A stretch of DNA of 64,000 nt from Pannonibacter anstelovis (GCF_036881715.1 NZ_JBAKBF010000001.1:186001-250000), one strand, 5' to 3'. Shown: positions 1 to 10,413, numbered from the stretch's first letter. Translations and numbers: made by a program. Notes: generated from the sequence alone by a model not told the origin.

Positions 1-308
1 ATGGAGACCGCGACATCCGCCCGCGAATGGGCGAGCGCTCCTTCCGCCATGGCCCTGGCCGTTTCTTCGCTGACGGCACCGGCGCGGGCAAGCACGTCCG
101 CCGGTACAGCCAGCATGTCCATCTTTGCTTCATTGGAATAGGTGACGAACCCACGGTCCAGCACGGCCGAAGAACCGGGGATCTCCGTCACCAGTGCGCA
201 GACAAGGCCGCCGGTACAGGATTCGGCGGCCGTCATCATCAGGCCCTTACTCTTCAATTTCAGGACTAGCGCTTCGGCACGGGGGCGCAACTGCGTGAGA
301 TCAGTCAT
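1..308 (-). CDS. pncC: CinA-family nicotinamide-nucleotide amidohydrolase PncC, 3' end outside window
   Basis: This is the N-terminal 102 codons of a CinA C-terminal-domain protein; the gene runs off the left edge, so the stop is not seen. The translation begins MTDLTQLRPRAEALV and carries the family hallmark AESCTGG near residue 27, followed by a TYSNEAK segment. Proteins of this family deamidate nicotinamide mononucleotide to nicotinate mononucleotide in pyridine nucleotide salvage. The ATG at 306-308 lies 24 bases beyond the ispF stop on the same strand, so the gene is probably the last member of an ispD-ispF-pncC operon. It is too close to the edge to judge completeness. Confidence 0.88.
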   Translation of the reverse strand, partial: MTDLTQLRPRAEALVLKLKSKGLMMTAAESCTGGLVCALVTEIPGSSAVLDRGFVTYSNEAKMDMLAVPADVLARAGAVSEETARAMAEGALAHSRADVAVS

Positions 309-332
309 GACGGGCCTCTTCTTTGCCGGTCC

Positions 333-845
333 TCAGTCACCCAAATCTGGCAGACGGACAGTCGCGGTGGCAAGAGCCGCGATGCCCTCGCGCCGCCCGG
401 TGAAGCCCAGTTCTTCCGAGGTTGTGGCCTTCACCGAAACGCGCTCGACCGGCAGGGAGCAGATGGCGGCGATGCTGCGGCGCATGTCCTCTCGCACCGG
501 GCCAATCTTCGGTGCTTCGCAGACGATGGTCACATCCAGATGGGCCACCCGCCCGCCGCGGGCCGCCACCAGTGACAGCGCATGCTGCAAGAACCGGTCT
601 GAGGACGCCCCCTTCCATTGCGGGTCGGAGGGAGGGAAATGGCCGCCGATATCCTTGTCCGCAATGGCGCCGAGGATGGCATCCGTCAGGGCATGCAGGG
701 CGACATCCGCATCCGAGTGGCCCTTGAGGCGCTTGTGAAAGGGAATGGCAATGCCGCCAAGAATGACGGCTTCGCCATCTTCAAAAGCGTGAACGTCATA
801 TCCGTTGCCGGTGCGGATATCCGGCAGTTCAGACCAGGGCTTCAT
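333..845 (-). CDS. ispF: 2-C-methyl-D-erythritol 2,4-cyclodiphosphate synthase IspF
   Basis: 170 aa, the usual length for IspF. It cyclises CDP-methylerythritol 2-phosphate to MEcPP in the non-mevalonate isoprenoid pathway. The N-terminal GNGYDVHAF contains the Asp and His metal ligands, followed by GHSDADV and the DIGGHFPPSD loop; the C-terminal KATTSEELGFTGR is the signature segment. The ATG at 845 follows an AGGAG ribosome site placed directly on the ispD stop (TAAGGAGCCAGC). ispF is in the same frame as ispD and separated from it only by the stop and three codons; many Rhizobiales carry a fused IspDF instead. Confidence 0.96.
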   Translation of the reverse strand: MKPWSELPDIRTGNGYDVHAFEDGEAVILGGIAIPFHKRLKGHSDADVALHALTDAILGAIADKDIGGHFPPSDPQWKGASSDRFLQHALSLVAARGGRVAHLDVTIVCEAPKIGPVREDMRRSIAAICSLPVERVSVKATTSEELGFTGRREGIAALATATVRLPDLGD

Positions 846-854
846 GCTGGCTCC

Positions 855-1601
855 TTATTCGCTGACAGGCCGGCGCATCAGCGCCGCCATGGCGCGCGCC
901 CGCTCGAGGTCAGCGCGGGTGGTTACCTTGAAGGTCTCGGCTGCACCTTCCACCAGCTGCACACGCATGCCGGCCCATTCGGCCAGGGATGTGTCATCGG
1001 TGAAATGGTTCTGGCCCTGTGCAGCAGCCCGGCGGTGTGCGCCCAGCAGCGGCTCGAAGGCAAAGCCCTGCGGCGTTTGCGCCGCCCATAGGCCGCTGCG
1101 GTCCACGGTTCCGGTGGCATAGCCATCCGGCCCGGCGCGCTTGAGCGTGTCATGCACGGGCAGGGCGGCCAGCACGGCCTGTCCTCCGGCCTGAAGGGCA
1201 TCCGTCATTCGTTCGAGTGTGACGGCCATCAGGAACGGGCGGGCGGCGTCATGCACCAGAACATGTGCGGGAAGCTGCTCTTCCGGCCGGGAGGCAAGCG
1301 ACTCCAGCCCGGCATGCACGGACGCCTGACGGGTGGCGCCGCCGATGGCGGGCGGCAGAATTCTTTCGCGCATGGCCGGTTGCACTGCCGCCAGCGATGC
1401 TTCATAGAGGCCGCCATCATCGGCATGGATCACGACAAGCGCATCGGCCACATGCGGGCTTTGCAGAATGGCCTCCAGAGTCCAGGCCAGCATAGGCCTT
1501 CCATCGAGGGCAAGATACTGCTTGGGGCACCTGTCCTGTGGATCGGCGAGACGCGTTCCGCGTCCGGCAGCGACGATCAGGGCAGATGTCTTGCGCGTCA
1601 T
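855..1601 (-). CDS. ispD: 2-C-methyl-D-erythritol 4-phosphate cytidylyltransferase IspD
   Basis: 248 aa when started at the ATG at 1599-1601, giving MTRKTSALIVAAGRGTR. That start puts the nucleotide-binding Ala-Ala-Gly-x-Gly-x-Arg loop at the N-terminus, as usual for IspD; longer in-frame starts upstream add only a non-conserved basic tail. PKQYLALDGRPML (CTP/substrate-binding Lys), VHDAARPF and the DTLKR region are recognisable. It transfers CMP to methylerythritol phosphate, the step two before IspF. The ribosome site is weak. It is first in the minus-strand ispD-ispF-pncC unit and divergent from dusB. Confidence 0.94.
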   Translation of the reverse strand: MTRKTSALIVAAGRGTRLADPQDRCPKQYLALDGRPMLAWTLEAILQSPHVADALVVIHADDGGLYEASLAAVQPAMRERILPPAIGGATRQASVHAGLESLASRPEEQLPAHVLVHDAARPFLMAVTLERMTDALQAGGQAVLAALPVHDTLKRAGPDGYATGTVDRSGLWAAQTPQGFAFEPLLGAHRRAAAQGQNHFTDDTSLAEWAGMRVQLVEGAAETFKVTTRADLERARAMAALMRRPVSE

Positions 1602-1818
1602 CGAGGGTTTCCGCTGGTGGCGCTGCCTCATGCGCCGGGGCAATCAGGACTGCCATCCGCCGCATATGGACAGTTTTGAGGCAGGCCGCGTTTCGTGCCT
1701 GTCTCTTAAGGGTTTTCCGGGGGTGTTCTCAACTCATTTTCCGAGGCTCGTACAACTTGTCCCTTGCCGCAACGCAAAAAATGTCTAATGTGTAGGCAAA
1801 TCGAGATATGCACACGAT
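1602..1818. promoter_or_regulatory. Divergent intergenic region ispD / dusB
   Basis: 217 bases between the divergent starts of ispD and dusB. On the plus strand a TTGCCG at 1764-1769 and TAATGT at 1786-1791, 16 bases apart, form a possible sigma-70-type promoter for dusB-ntrBC. This is a weak match and is inference only. I saw no credible sigma-54 element and no long inverted repeat. Confidence 0.3.
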
Positions 1819-2835
1819 ATGAGCACACCTGTAGCTGCACGTTTTGAGAGTTCCCTGAAGATCGGCCCTCATGTTCTGGCGAACCGGGCCTTTCTTGCCC
1901 CCATGTCCGGCGTGTCGGACCTGCCTTTCCGCAAGCTGGCGGCGCGTTTCGGTGCCGGGCTTGTTGTATCGGAAATGGTGGCCTGCGAGCAGCTGGTGGA
2001 GGGCGATGCCGAAACCCGTACACGTGCGGAAGGCGAGGGGCTGGATTTGCATGTGGTGCAGCTGGCTGGCCGTGAGCCGCACTGGATGGCGGAAGCGGCC
2101 CGTATTGCTGAAGCCGCAGGCGCTGCAATCATTGACATCAATATGGGCTGCCCGGCCAAGCGTGTGACCACCGGCTATTCCGGTTCGGCCCTGATGCGTG
2201 ATCTTGACCATGCGCTGACGCTGGTCGAGGCAACTGTGGGGGCCGTGTCCGTGCCCGTGACGCTGAAAATGCGTCTTGGCTGGGACCGGGACTGCATGAA
2301 TGCACCGGAGCTGGCGCGCCGGGCACAGGATGCGGGCGTGCAGCTTGTCACCGTTCATGGCCGCACCCGCAACCAGTTCTACAAGGGCGAGGCCGACTGG
2401 CAGGCAATCCGTGCCGTATCTGAGGCCGTCAGCATTCCCGTCATTGCCAATGGTGACTGTGTGTCCATCGAGGCGGCGGAGACGATGCTGGAACAGTCTG
2501 GCGCCGATGGGGTGATGGTTGGCCGTGGCGCCTACGGGCGGCCCTGGCTGCCGGGGCAGATCGGCGCTCATCTCAATGGCACAGAGCCGGAGCCTGCGCC
2601 CGAGGGAAATGCGCTCGGCGACCTGGCGCTGGAACATTACGACGCGCTCATTGCCCTTTACGGGCTGAAGCTGGGCCGGCGTATCGCACGCAAGCATCTG
2701 GGCTGGTATCTGGACCAGACCGCCGATGTGCCCGCCGCCCTGCGTCAGGAAATCCTGACCAGCGACAGCCCCGCCACAGTCACGCGGCTCGTCCGCAGCT
2801 GGTTTTCTGATCAACCCCAACGGAGCGCCGCATGA
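1819..2835 (+). CDS. dusB: tRNA-dihydrouridine synthase DusB (NifR3)
   Basis: 338 aa flavoprotein that reduces uridine to dihydrouridine in tRNA D-loops. The TIM barrel shows the family segments APMSGVSDLPFR (FMN site), the DINMGCPAKRV loop with the catalytic Cys, KMRLGWD, TVHGRTRNQFYKG, IANGDC and GVMVGRGAYGRPW. It is the first gene of the conserved alphaproteobacterial nifR3-ntrB-ntrC operon, and its stop overlaps the ntrB start (ATGA), which implies translational coupling. The name nifR3 comes from this linkage; a direct regulatory role is not shown by the sequence. Confidence 0.96.
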   Translation: MSTPVAARFESSLKIGPHVLANRAFLAPMSGVSDLPFRKLAARFGAGLVVSEMVACEQLVEGDAETRTRAEGEGLDLHVVQLAGREPHWMAEAARIAEAAGAAIIDINMGCPAKRVTTGYSGSALMRDLDHALTLVEATVGAVSVPVTLKMRLGWDRDCMNAPELARRAQDAGVQLVTVHGRTRNQFYKGEADWQAIRAVSEAVSIPVIANGDCVSIEAAETMLEQSGADGVMVGRGAYGRPWLPGQIGAHLNGTEPEPAPEGNALGDLALEHYDALIALYGLKLGRRIARKHLGWYLDQTADVPAALRQEILTSDSPATVTRLVRSWFSDQPQRSAA

Positions 2836-3977
2836 CAGGACCGTCTGCGAAATCCGTGGAAGGACGCACCGAGGCCCTCGCCACCGATGGCCCGACCATT
2901 CTGGACTCCTTGCCACACCCCGTACTTCTGGTCGCTCCTGATGGAGTGATCGAGGCCGCCAACATGGCCGCCGAAATCTTCCTGCGCTCGTCCGTATCTT
3001 TTCTGCGGCGTCACACGATTGATTATTTTGTGCCCTTCGGCAGCCCGCTTCTGACCCTGATCGAGCAGGTGCGCGAGCGCGGTGCGCCGGTCAATGAATA
3101 CAAGGTGGACATCGGCTCGCCGCGCATCGGCGCCGAACGGGTGGTGGACATTCACGCCGCGCCCGTGGTGGAGCGTCCGGGCGCAGTTGTGCTCATGTTC
3201 CAGGAACGGGGCATGGCGGAGAAGATCGACCGCCAGCTCACCTCCCGTGGAGCCGCCCGCACCGTCACTGGCCTCGCCGCTATGCTGGCGCATGAGATCA
3301 AGAACCCGCTGTCCGGCATCCGTGGCGCGGCGCAGCTGCTGGAACAGTCCGCCAGCGAGGATGACCGTGCGCTGACGCGCCTCATCATGGACGAGACAGA
3401 CCGGATCGTGAAACTCGTGGACCGGATGGAAGTCTTCTCCGACGAGCGCCCGATCGAACGCGAGCCAGTCAACATCCACGTGGTGCTGGACCATGTGAAG
3501 CGGCTTGCGGATACCGGTTTCGGGCGCGGCAAGCGCATCATCGAGGAATATGATCCCTCGCTGCCGCCGGTCTATGCCAACCGGGACCAGTTGATCCAGG
3601 TGTTCCTCAATCTGGTGAAGAATGCCTGCGAAGCCATCGGCGATGATCCCGATGGCGAGATTCGCATCACCACGGCTTTCCGCCCGGGCGTGCGCCTGTC
3701 GGTGCCCGGCACATCGGAAAAGGTCAGCCTGCCGCTGGAGTTCTGCGTCAAGGACAACGGCCCTGGCGTGCCGGAAGACCTGATGCCACATATCTTCGAG
3801 CCCTTCATCACCACCAAGACCAACGGCTCGGGCCTGGGCCTTGCGCTTGTGGCCAAGATGATCAGCGATCACGGTGGCTTCATCGAATGCGACAGCGCCC
3901 CCCGGCGCACCGTCTTCCGCATCCTGATGCCAGCCTTTACCGAACCTGAAACCACCTCCAGCGACAGGACCGCCTGA
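2832..3977 (+). CDS. ntrB: Nitrogen regulation sensor histidine kinase NtrB (GlnL)
   Basis: 381 aa soluble kinase/phosphatase controlling NtrC according to nitrogen status via PII. An N-terminal PAS domain (about 20-130) is followed by a HisKA domain with the phospho-acceptor His154 in MLAHEIKNPL, then an HATPase_c domain with NLVKNACEAI (N box), KDNGPGVP (G1) and a GSGLGLALV G2 box. No transmembrane segment is visible, as expected for NtrB. The start overlaps the dusB stop by 4 bases, and ntrC begins 2 bases after its stop, so the three genes are one transcription unit. Confidence 0.96.
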   Translation: MTGPSAKSVEGRTEALATDGPTILDSLPHPVLLVAPDGVIEAANMAAEIFLRSSVSFLRRHTIDYFVPFGSPLLTLIEQVRERGAPVNEYKVDIGSPRIGAERVVDIHAAPVVERPGAVVLMFQERGMAEKIDRQLTSRGAARTVTGLAAMLAHEIKNPLSGIRGAAQLLEQSASEDDRALTRLIMDETDRIVKLVDRMEVFSDERPIEREPVNIHVVLDHVKRLADTGFGRGKRIIEEYDPSLPPVYANRDQLIQVFLNLVKNACEAIGDDPDGEIRITTAFRPGVRLSVPGTSEKVSLPLEFCVKDNGPGVPEDLMPHIFEPFITTKTNGSGLGLALVAKMISDHGGFIECDSAPRRTVFRILMPAFTEPETTSSDRTA

Positions 3978-3979
3978 CC

Positions 3980-5419
<1,440 letters not shown>

Positions 5420-5445
5420 GGGGCTGGGCAAGGGATATGAAAAGG

Positions 5446-5468
5446 CCCGGATGCGGTATGCGTCCGGG
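5446..5468 (-). terminator. Intrinsic terminator of the ABC export operon
   Basis: A 9-bp stem (CCCGGATGC paired with GCGTCCGGG, one G-T wobble) around a 5-base loop. On the minus strand the stem is followed by CCTTTTC, so it fits best as the terminator of the minus-strand permease gene that ends at 5528. Confidence 0.65.
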
Positions 5469-5480
5469 TCAGGTTCATCT

Positions 5481-5516
5481 GCCGCCCCGGGCAAGCGTAA
5501 CGCGCGCCGGGGCGGC
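5481..5516 (+). terminator. Hairpin after ntrC, possible terminator
   Basis: GCCGCCCCGG and CCGGGGCGGC form a perfect 10-bp inverted repeat with a 16-base GC-rich loop between the convergent ntrC and permease genes. There is only a weak T-rich stretch after it on the plus strand, so its role as the ntrC terminator is inferred. Confidence 0.45.
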
Positions 5517-5527
5517 CACCCTTGTTG

Positions 5528-6655
5528 TTAATGCGCAGCCGCGATCGATTTGCGGAAGCGGACGGCGGCGAGGGTGAAGAGGAGGAGGCCGACGAGCGTC
5601 ATGGCCACGAATTTCGGCCAGACGATCCAGAAATCGGCCCCTCTGTAGAGCACCGCCTGCGCCATGCTGACGAACTGGGTGGAGGGCACTGCGCTCATGA
5701 GCGTGCGCAGCATCAGCGGCTGGCTCTCGATCGGGGTTTCGCCGCCCGAGAGCAGGTTCATCGGCAAGATGGTGAGGATGAACAGCAGCCCGAATTGCGG
5801 CATCGAGCGGGCGATTGTGCCCAGCAGGATCCCCAAAGCCGAGGCAAAGAAGAGATAGAGGGCGGTGCCGCTTAAGAACAGCGCCACCGATCCGGCGACC
5901 GGCACATCCAAAAGCTGCTCGATGACGATCTTCAGCGACAGCCCGGCCACCACGAGAATGACCAAGCCATTGGCCCAGACCTTGGCCATCATGATCTCGA
6001 AGGGCGTCAGCGGCATGGAGAGCAGATGCTCCAGCGTGCCATGCTCGCGCTCGCGCATCACCGCAGCCCCGGTCAGAACCACGGTCAGCATGGTGATGTT
6101 GTTGATGATCTCCATGATCGCAGAGAACCAGGAACTGGTGAGATTCGGGTTGAAGGCATAACGGATGATGAGATTGACCGGCATTTCCGTTGCCGCAATG
6201 CCCCTGCCGTGCTGATAGCGGGCGATTTCCTGGGCATAGGCCTGGGCGATGTGATTGGCGCCCGTTCCAGCCTGCATCATGGCTGTGGCATCGATGTTGA
6301 GCAGGATCTTCGGAGCGTTGCCGCGCACCACATCCGCCTCGAACCGCTCTGGAATGACCAGCACGAAAGAGTAGGCCTGCGTGTCGAGGCCACGGTCGAT
6401 CTCCGCGAAGCTGATCATCTCGGGCTTGCGGAATTCGGGTGGCCGCAGCGTGTCGACGAGTTGGCGCGACAAGGGCGAGCGGTCCTCATCAACCACGGCG
6501 ACAGCCACGTTGTTGAGGTCCGAGCGCATGCCACCGGCCGCCATGTAGACCCCGGCGCTGAAGGCCCAGAGAATGAGGATCAGCAGCACCGGATCACGCC
6601 GCAGGCTCTGCAGTTCCTTCAATCCCAGCCGGAAGATACTGATCAGCCTGTCCAT
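5528..6655 (-). CDS. ABC-2 type transporter permease (YhhJ/YbhR-like)
   Basis: 375 aa membrane protein starting MDRLISIFRLGLKELQ; this ATG lies 1 base beyond the stop of the upstream ATPase gene. It has one N-terminal membrane segment (LLILILWAFSAGVYMA), a large periplasmic domain of about 130 residues, and five further hydrophobic segments in the C-terminal half with the ABC-2 hallmark MREREHGTLEHLLSMP. It should form the second half of the channel with the permease domain of the upstream fused gene. The substrate is unknown; relatives act in drug, lipid or cation export with an HlyD-type adaptor. Confidence 0.85.
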   Translation of the reverse strand: MDRLISIFRLGLKELQSLRRDPVLLILILWAFSAGVYMAAGGMRSDLNNVAVAVVDEDRSPLSRQLVDTLRPPEFRKPEMISFAEIDRGLDTQAYSFVLVIPERFEADVVRGNAPKILLNIDATAMMQAGTGANHIAQAYAQEIARYQHGRGIAATEMPVNLIIRYAFNPNLTSSWFSAIMEIINNITMLTVVLTGAAVMREREHGTLEHLLSMPLTPFEIMMAKVWANGLVILVVAGLSLKIVIEQLLDVPVAGSVALFLSGTALYLFFASALGILLGTIARSMPQFGLLFILTILPMNLLSGGETPIESQPLMLRTLMSAVPSTQFVSMAQAVLYRGADFWIVWPKFVAMTLVGLLLFTLAAVRFRKSIAAAH

Positions 6656-6656
6656 C

Positions 6657-9422
6657 TCAGCGCTCCTGCCGTGGCAAAAGCAGGGCGCAGGCGGCAAGCA
6701 CCAGCGGCGCGACCGGAGCCAAACCCCAAAAATTTACCGAAAGTTCCGCAAAGCCCAGCCCCTTGGTGAAGGTGCCGACACTGATGGTCATGAAATGGGT
6801 GGTCGGATAGAGCGACCCGATCACGGCACCGGCGCCTGTCAGCGAGGAGACCGGCTGCAGCATGCCGGAGAACTGCACAGCCGGCAGAACCGTGCCGATG
6901 GCCGTGCCAAAGATGGCAGCCACCTGCGTGGAGGTGAAAGTGGAAAACAGCAGCCCGATAGCAGTGGTGGCACAGACATAGAGCAGTGCGCCCGCCGTCA
7001 GCGCCGCCAGGCTGCCTTTCACCGGAACGCCAAAGACAACCGTCGCCATCAGCATCATCAGTGCGAAATTGACCATGGCGATGGCCACATAGGGAAGCTG
7101 CTTGCCCATCAGGAATTCAAGCCGCGTCACTGGCGTCACATAGAGGTTGGTGATCGAGCCCAGCTCCTTTTCCCGCACGACAGAGACGGCGGTCAGGATC
7201 GCGGGAATGAACACGAGCAGCAGCGCCATGACGGAAGGGGCAATGGCGTTGATGCTCTTGAAGTCCTGATTGTAGCGGAAACGCGGCTCGACGCTGGCAG
7301 CGGCAAAGACCGGTGTCTCGCCAAAGCGCTGGCGGTATTGCTCGGCGATATAGGACTGATGCAGCCCAGTGACATAGCCTGCAATCGTGTTGGCGCGGAA
7401 CGGCATGGAGCCATCGATGGTGGCCGCGATCTCAGGCGTCTCGCCGCGCAGCAGCGCCTTGCCAAAGCCAGGCGGGATTTCGACGGCGAGCGAAATGTTG
7501 CCGGCACGCATTCTGGAGAGGATTTCCGCCTCGCTGGTAAGCGGCGCCTGTTCCTTGAAATAGCGCGAGCCCGACATGCTTTCCGCATATTGCCGGCTTT
7601 CTAGGGTCCGGTCATGGTCCAGCACCGCATAGGTGAGGTCATTTACGTCCGTGGTGATGCCGTAGCCGAAAACCAGCATCAGCAGCATGGTGCCCGCCAG
7701 AGCCACGGCAAGGCGTACCGGATCGCGCCGCAACTCCTTGGCTTCGCGCAGGGAATAGGCCATGAGGCGGCGCTTCGACAGGAAGCCCTGCCGCCGTTTC
7801 TGTGGCTTGGCAGGCGGCTCGGCTGCAGCAGCCAGGGCGGCCTGCGCCTCTGTCGCAGGCCGCGCGGGAGCGGATGCGCCTTCAAGCGCGCTGATGAAGG
7901 CCTCTTCCAGAGTGGCAGCGCCGTAGCTGCGCACCAGTTCGTCCGGCGCGCCGCAGGCCAGCACCTTGCCCGCATGCATGAGGGAAATGCGGTCGCAGCG
8001 CTCGCCTTCATTCATGAAATGGGTGCTGAGGAAGATCGTCACCCGGTCCTTGCGGGCCAGACCGATCAACAGGCTCCAGAACTCGTCACGGGCGACCGGA
8101 TCAACCCCCGATGTCGGTTCATCGAGAATGAGCACATCGGGCCGGTGGACGATGGCAACGGCCAGAGACAGGCGCTGCCGCACACCAAGGGGCAGGGCGC
8201 CGGGCAGTGCATCGGCATCATCTGTCAGGCGGAACGTCTGCAGCAGTTCATCGACGCGGGCGGGGATCTCCGCTGTGGGCATATGGAAGAGCTGGGCATG
8301 CAGCGTAAGATTCTGGCGCACTGTCAGCTCGCCATAAAGCGAAAAGGCCTGCGACATGTAGCCAACCCGCTTGCGGGCGGCGAGATTGCATGCGTCGATC
8401 TCTTCGCCGAAGAGCCAGGCCTTGCCTTCGCTGGGCGGCAGCAGGCCGGTCAGCATTTTCATGGTGGTGGATTTGCCGCAGCCGTTGGAGCCGAGAAAGC
8501 CGAAGATTTCGCCGCGCCGGATCTCGAAGCTGACATGATCAACGGCGGTGAAGCTGCCGAAGCGCTGCACCAGATCTTGCGCAACGATGGCCGGGCCCTC
8601 GCCGTTGCCTTCATAAGGCGGCACGGTCAGGCTCTGGTGCGGCTGGTTCCGGTATTCCGGCAGCAGGTTGACGAACGCGGCCTCCAGCGTTGCGGCCTGT
8701 CCTTTTTGTTTCAGATCCGCTGCACTGCCTTCCGCCAGGATTTTCCCGCCATGCATGGCCACCAGATGTCCGAAACGCTCCGCTTCATCCATGTAGGCGG
8801 TGGCGACCACCACGGTCATGCCGGGGCGCGATGTGCGGATGGTGTCGATCAGCGTCCAGAACTGGCGGCGCGACAGGGGGTCAACGCCCGTGGTCGGCTC
8901 GTCCAGAATGAGCAGGTCCGGATCATGAATGAGCGAGCAGCACAGCCCGAGTTTCTGTTTCATGCCGCCGGAGAGTTTTCCCGCCGGGCGGTCAAGGAAG
9001 GGATCAAGGCCGGTCGCGCGGGTCAGCTCCACAATGCGGCGCTGGCGTTCCCGCCCATCCTGGCCGAAGAGCCTGCCGAAGAATTCAAGGTTCTCCGCGA
9101 CCGTGAGGTCCATGTAGAGGTTCTTGCCAAGCCCCTGCGGCATGTAAGCGATGCGCGGAAGCACGGCCCGGCGGTGGCGGGCATTGGCCATGTCGCCACC
9201 TAGTGCCTCCACGGTGCCGGTCTGGATCTTGCGCGCGCCGGAGAGCAGGGCCAGCAGCGTGGACTTGCCAACGCCATCTGGCCCGATGAGCCCGATCATG
9301 CCGCCAGCGGGCAGGGCGAGCGTCACCCCGTCGAGTGCCCGTGTCTTGCCGTAGAGATGCGACACGCCGGTCAGACGCGCCACGGCGGAAGCGGGCGAGG
9401 TCTGCAAGGAGGGCTGTGTCAT
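6657..9422 (-). CDS. Fused ABC transporter: two ATPase domains plus ABC-2 permease (RbbA/YhiH-like)
   Basis: 921 aa. The first nucleotide-binding domain (about 15-240) has Walker A GPDGVGKST, signature LSGGMKQKLGL and Walker B LLILDEPTTGVDP. The second (about 275-515) has GSNGCGKST and VLILDEPTSGVDP, but its signature reads LPLGVRQRL instead of LSGGQ. From about residue 555 follows an ABC-2 permease half with a large periplasmic loop and the VREKELGSITNLYVTP element. This is the domain order of RbbA/YhiH. It lies between the adaptor gene (7-base gap) and the second permease gene (1-base gap), so the three proteins should form one inner-membrane export complex. Confidence 0.9.
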   Translation of the reverse strand: MTQPSLQTSPASAVARLTGVSHLYGKTRALDGVTLALPAGGMIGLIGPDGVGKSTLLALLSGARKIQTGTVEALGGDMANARHRRAVLPRIAYMPQGLGKNLYMDLTVAENLEFFGRLFGQDGRERQRRIVELTRATGLDPFLDRPAGKLSGGMKQKLGLCCSLIHDPDLLILDEPTTGVDPLSRRQFWTLIDTIRTSRPGMTVVVATAYMDEAERFGHLVAMHGGKILAEGSAADLKQKGQAATLEAAFVNLLPEYRNQPHQSLTVPPYEGNGEGPAIVAQDLVQRFGSFTAVDHVSFEIRRGEIFGFLGSNGCGKSTTMKMLTGLLPPSEGKAWLFGEEIDACNLAARKRVGYMSQAFSLYGELTVRQNLTLHAQLFHMPTAEIPARVDELLQTFRLTDDADALPGALPLGVRQRLSLAVAIVHRPDVLILDEPTSGVDPVARDEFWSLLIGLARKDRVTIFLSTHFMNEGERCDRISLMHAGKVLACGAPDELVRSYGAATLEEAFISALEGASAPARPATEAQAALAAAAEPPAKPQKRRQGFLSKRRLMAYSLREAKELRRDPVRLAVALAGTMLLMLVFGYGITTDVNDLTYAVLDHDRTLESRQYAESMSGSRYFKEQAPLTSEAEILSRMRAGNISLAVEIPPGFGKALLRGETPEIAATIDGSMPFRANTIAGYVTGLHQSYIAEQYRQRFGETPVFAAASVEPRFRYNQDFKSINAIAPSVMALLLVFIPAILTAVSVVREKELGSITNLYVTPVTRLEFLMGKQLPYVAIAMVNFALMMLMATVVFGVPVKGSLAALTAGALLYVCATTAIGLLFSTFTSTQVAAIFGTAIGTVLPAVQFSGMLQPVSSLTGAGAVIGSLYPTTHFMTISVGTFTKGLGFAELSVNFWGLAPVAPLVLAACALLLPRQER

Positions 9423-9429
9423 GACCGCC

Positions 9430-10413
9430 TCACCGTGGGGCTGGCAGGCGCACCGCCAGAGACTCTGGCCATGCCACGGGCGGCGCCATCATCACATAGG
9501 CCTCGCCGGGCAATCCGGTGCGGACCATTTCCAGATACTCGGTCAGCAGAGCCGGATCGATGCGCAGCTTGACGCGGAACATAAGCTTGTCGCGCTCGGA
9601 ACGGGTCTCCACCTCGCGCGGGGTGAACTGTGCATCGGCGGCGACGAAGGAAACGCTGGCCGGGATCACAAGACCGGGCGCGGCATCCAGCACGATCCGC
9701 GCCTCGGCATTGATGAACACGCGGCCTACGCTGGCGGTCGGCAGATAGACGGTCATGTAGGCATCGGTGAGATTGAGCAGCGTCAGCACACGGCCGCCTG
9801 CCGCCACCACTTCACCGGGCTCGGCCAGCCGGTACTGCACGCGGCCGGTAATCGGCGCGGTCAGGACGCTGTCGCGGATAAGTGTCTCGATCCGGGCTAC
9901 TTCGGCCTGAGCCGCCGTCACGGTGTTGCGCGTGTTGGCCAGCTGTGCCCGGGCCGCTCTGAGCGCAGCCTCGGCGGTTTCGCGGGCGGTCTGGCGCTGA
10001 TCCAGCTCCTGCTGCGAGACATGACCGTTTTCCCGCAGGGTCTTCGCGCGCTGAAGGGATTGATCCGCCAGCTTCAGTTCGCTCTCACGCTGAGCGATCA
10101 GCGCTTCAGCCGTATGGGCTGCATCTTCCGCGGCGCTGACTTGCGCCACCGCACCAGCCTTACGGGCATCCAGTTCGTCCGTGTCAATGCGGGCGAGAAC
10201 GGTGCCAGCCTGCACCAGATCGCCTTCCTGCACCATCACTTCCAGCACCCGGCCCCCGGTCTTCGCAGCGATCTGAACGGTTTCGGCTTCAATGCGGCCA
10301 TTCGCCGTAACGATTTCAGGCGGAAGTGTGGGGCGAGATGCAAACCAGGCAAAGATTGCCCCTGCAATGACGGCAACAACCGTTGCAATGGTCAAAAGGA
10401 CTTTCTTCGTCAT
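9430..10413 (-). CDS. HlyD/RND-type membrane fusion adaptor of the ABC exporter (YhiI/YbhG-like)
   Basis: 327 aa with a single N-terminal anchor (VLLTIATVVAVIAGAIFAWF), a biotinyl-lipoyl-like domain split around a long alpha-helical coiled coil (about 85-190, rich in Ala/Glu/Arg), and a C-terminal beta-barrel part. This is the classic adaptor linking an inner-membrane ABC exporter to an outer-membrane channel; no TolC-like gene is present in the window. It is the first gene of the three-gene minus-strand operon and is divergent from ntrY, separated by 249 bases that presumably hold both promoters. Confidence 0.9.
   Translation of the reverse strand: MTKKVLLTIATVVAVIAGAIFAWFASRPTLPPEIVTANGRIEAETVQIAAKTGGRVLEVMVQEGDLVQAGTVLARIDTDELDARKAGAVAQVSAAEDAAHTAEALIAQRESELKLADQSLQRAKTLRENGHVSQQELDQRQTARETAEAALRAARAQLANTRNTVTAAQAEVARIETLIRDSVLTAPITGRVQYRLAEPGEVVAAGGRVLTLLNLTDAYMTVYLPTASVGRVFINAEARIVLDAAPGLVIPASVSFVAADAQFTPREVETRSERDKLMFRVKLRIDPALLTEYLEMVRTGLPGEAYVMMAPPVAWPESLAVRLPAPR

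Noticed and set aside
1602..1818. A sigma-54 promoter before dusB-ntrBC
   Set aside because: I could not find a TGGCAC-N5-TTGC type element in the region.
7614..9203. A 529-codon open frame opposite the fused ABC gene
   Set aside because: Shadow frame: the minus strand carries both complete ATPase domains.
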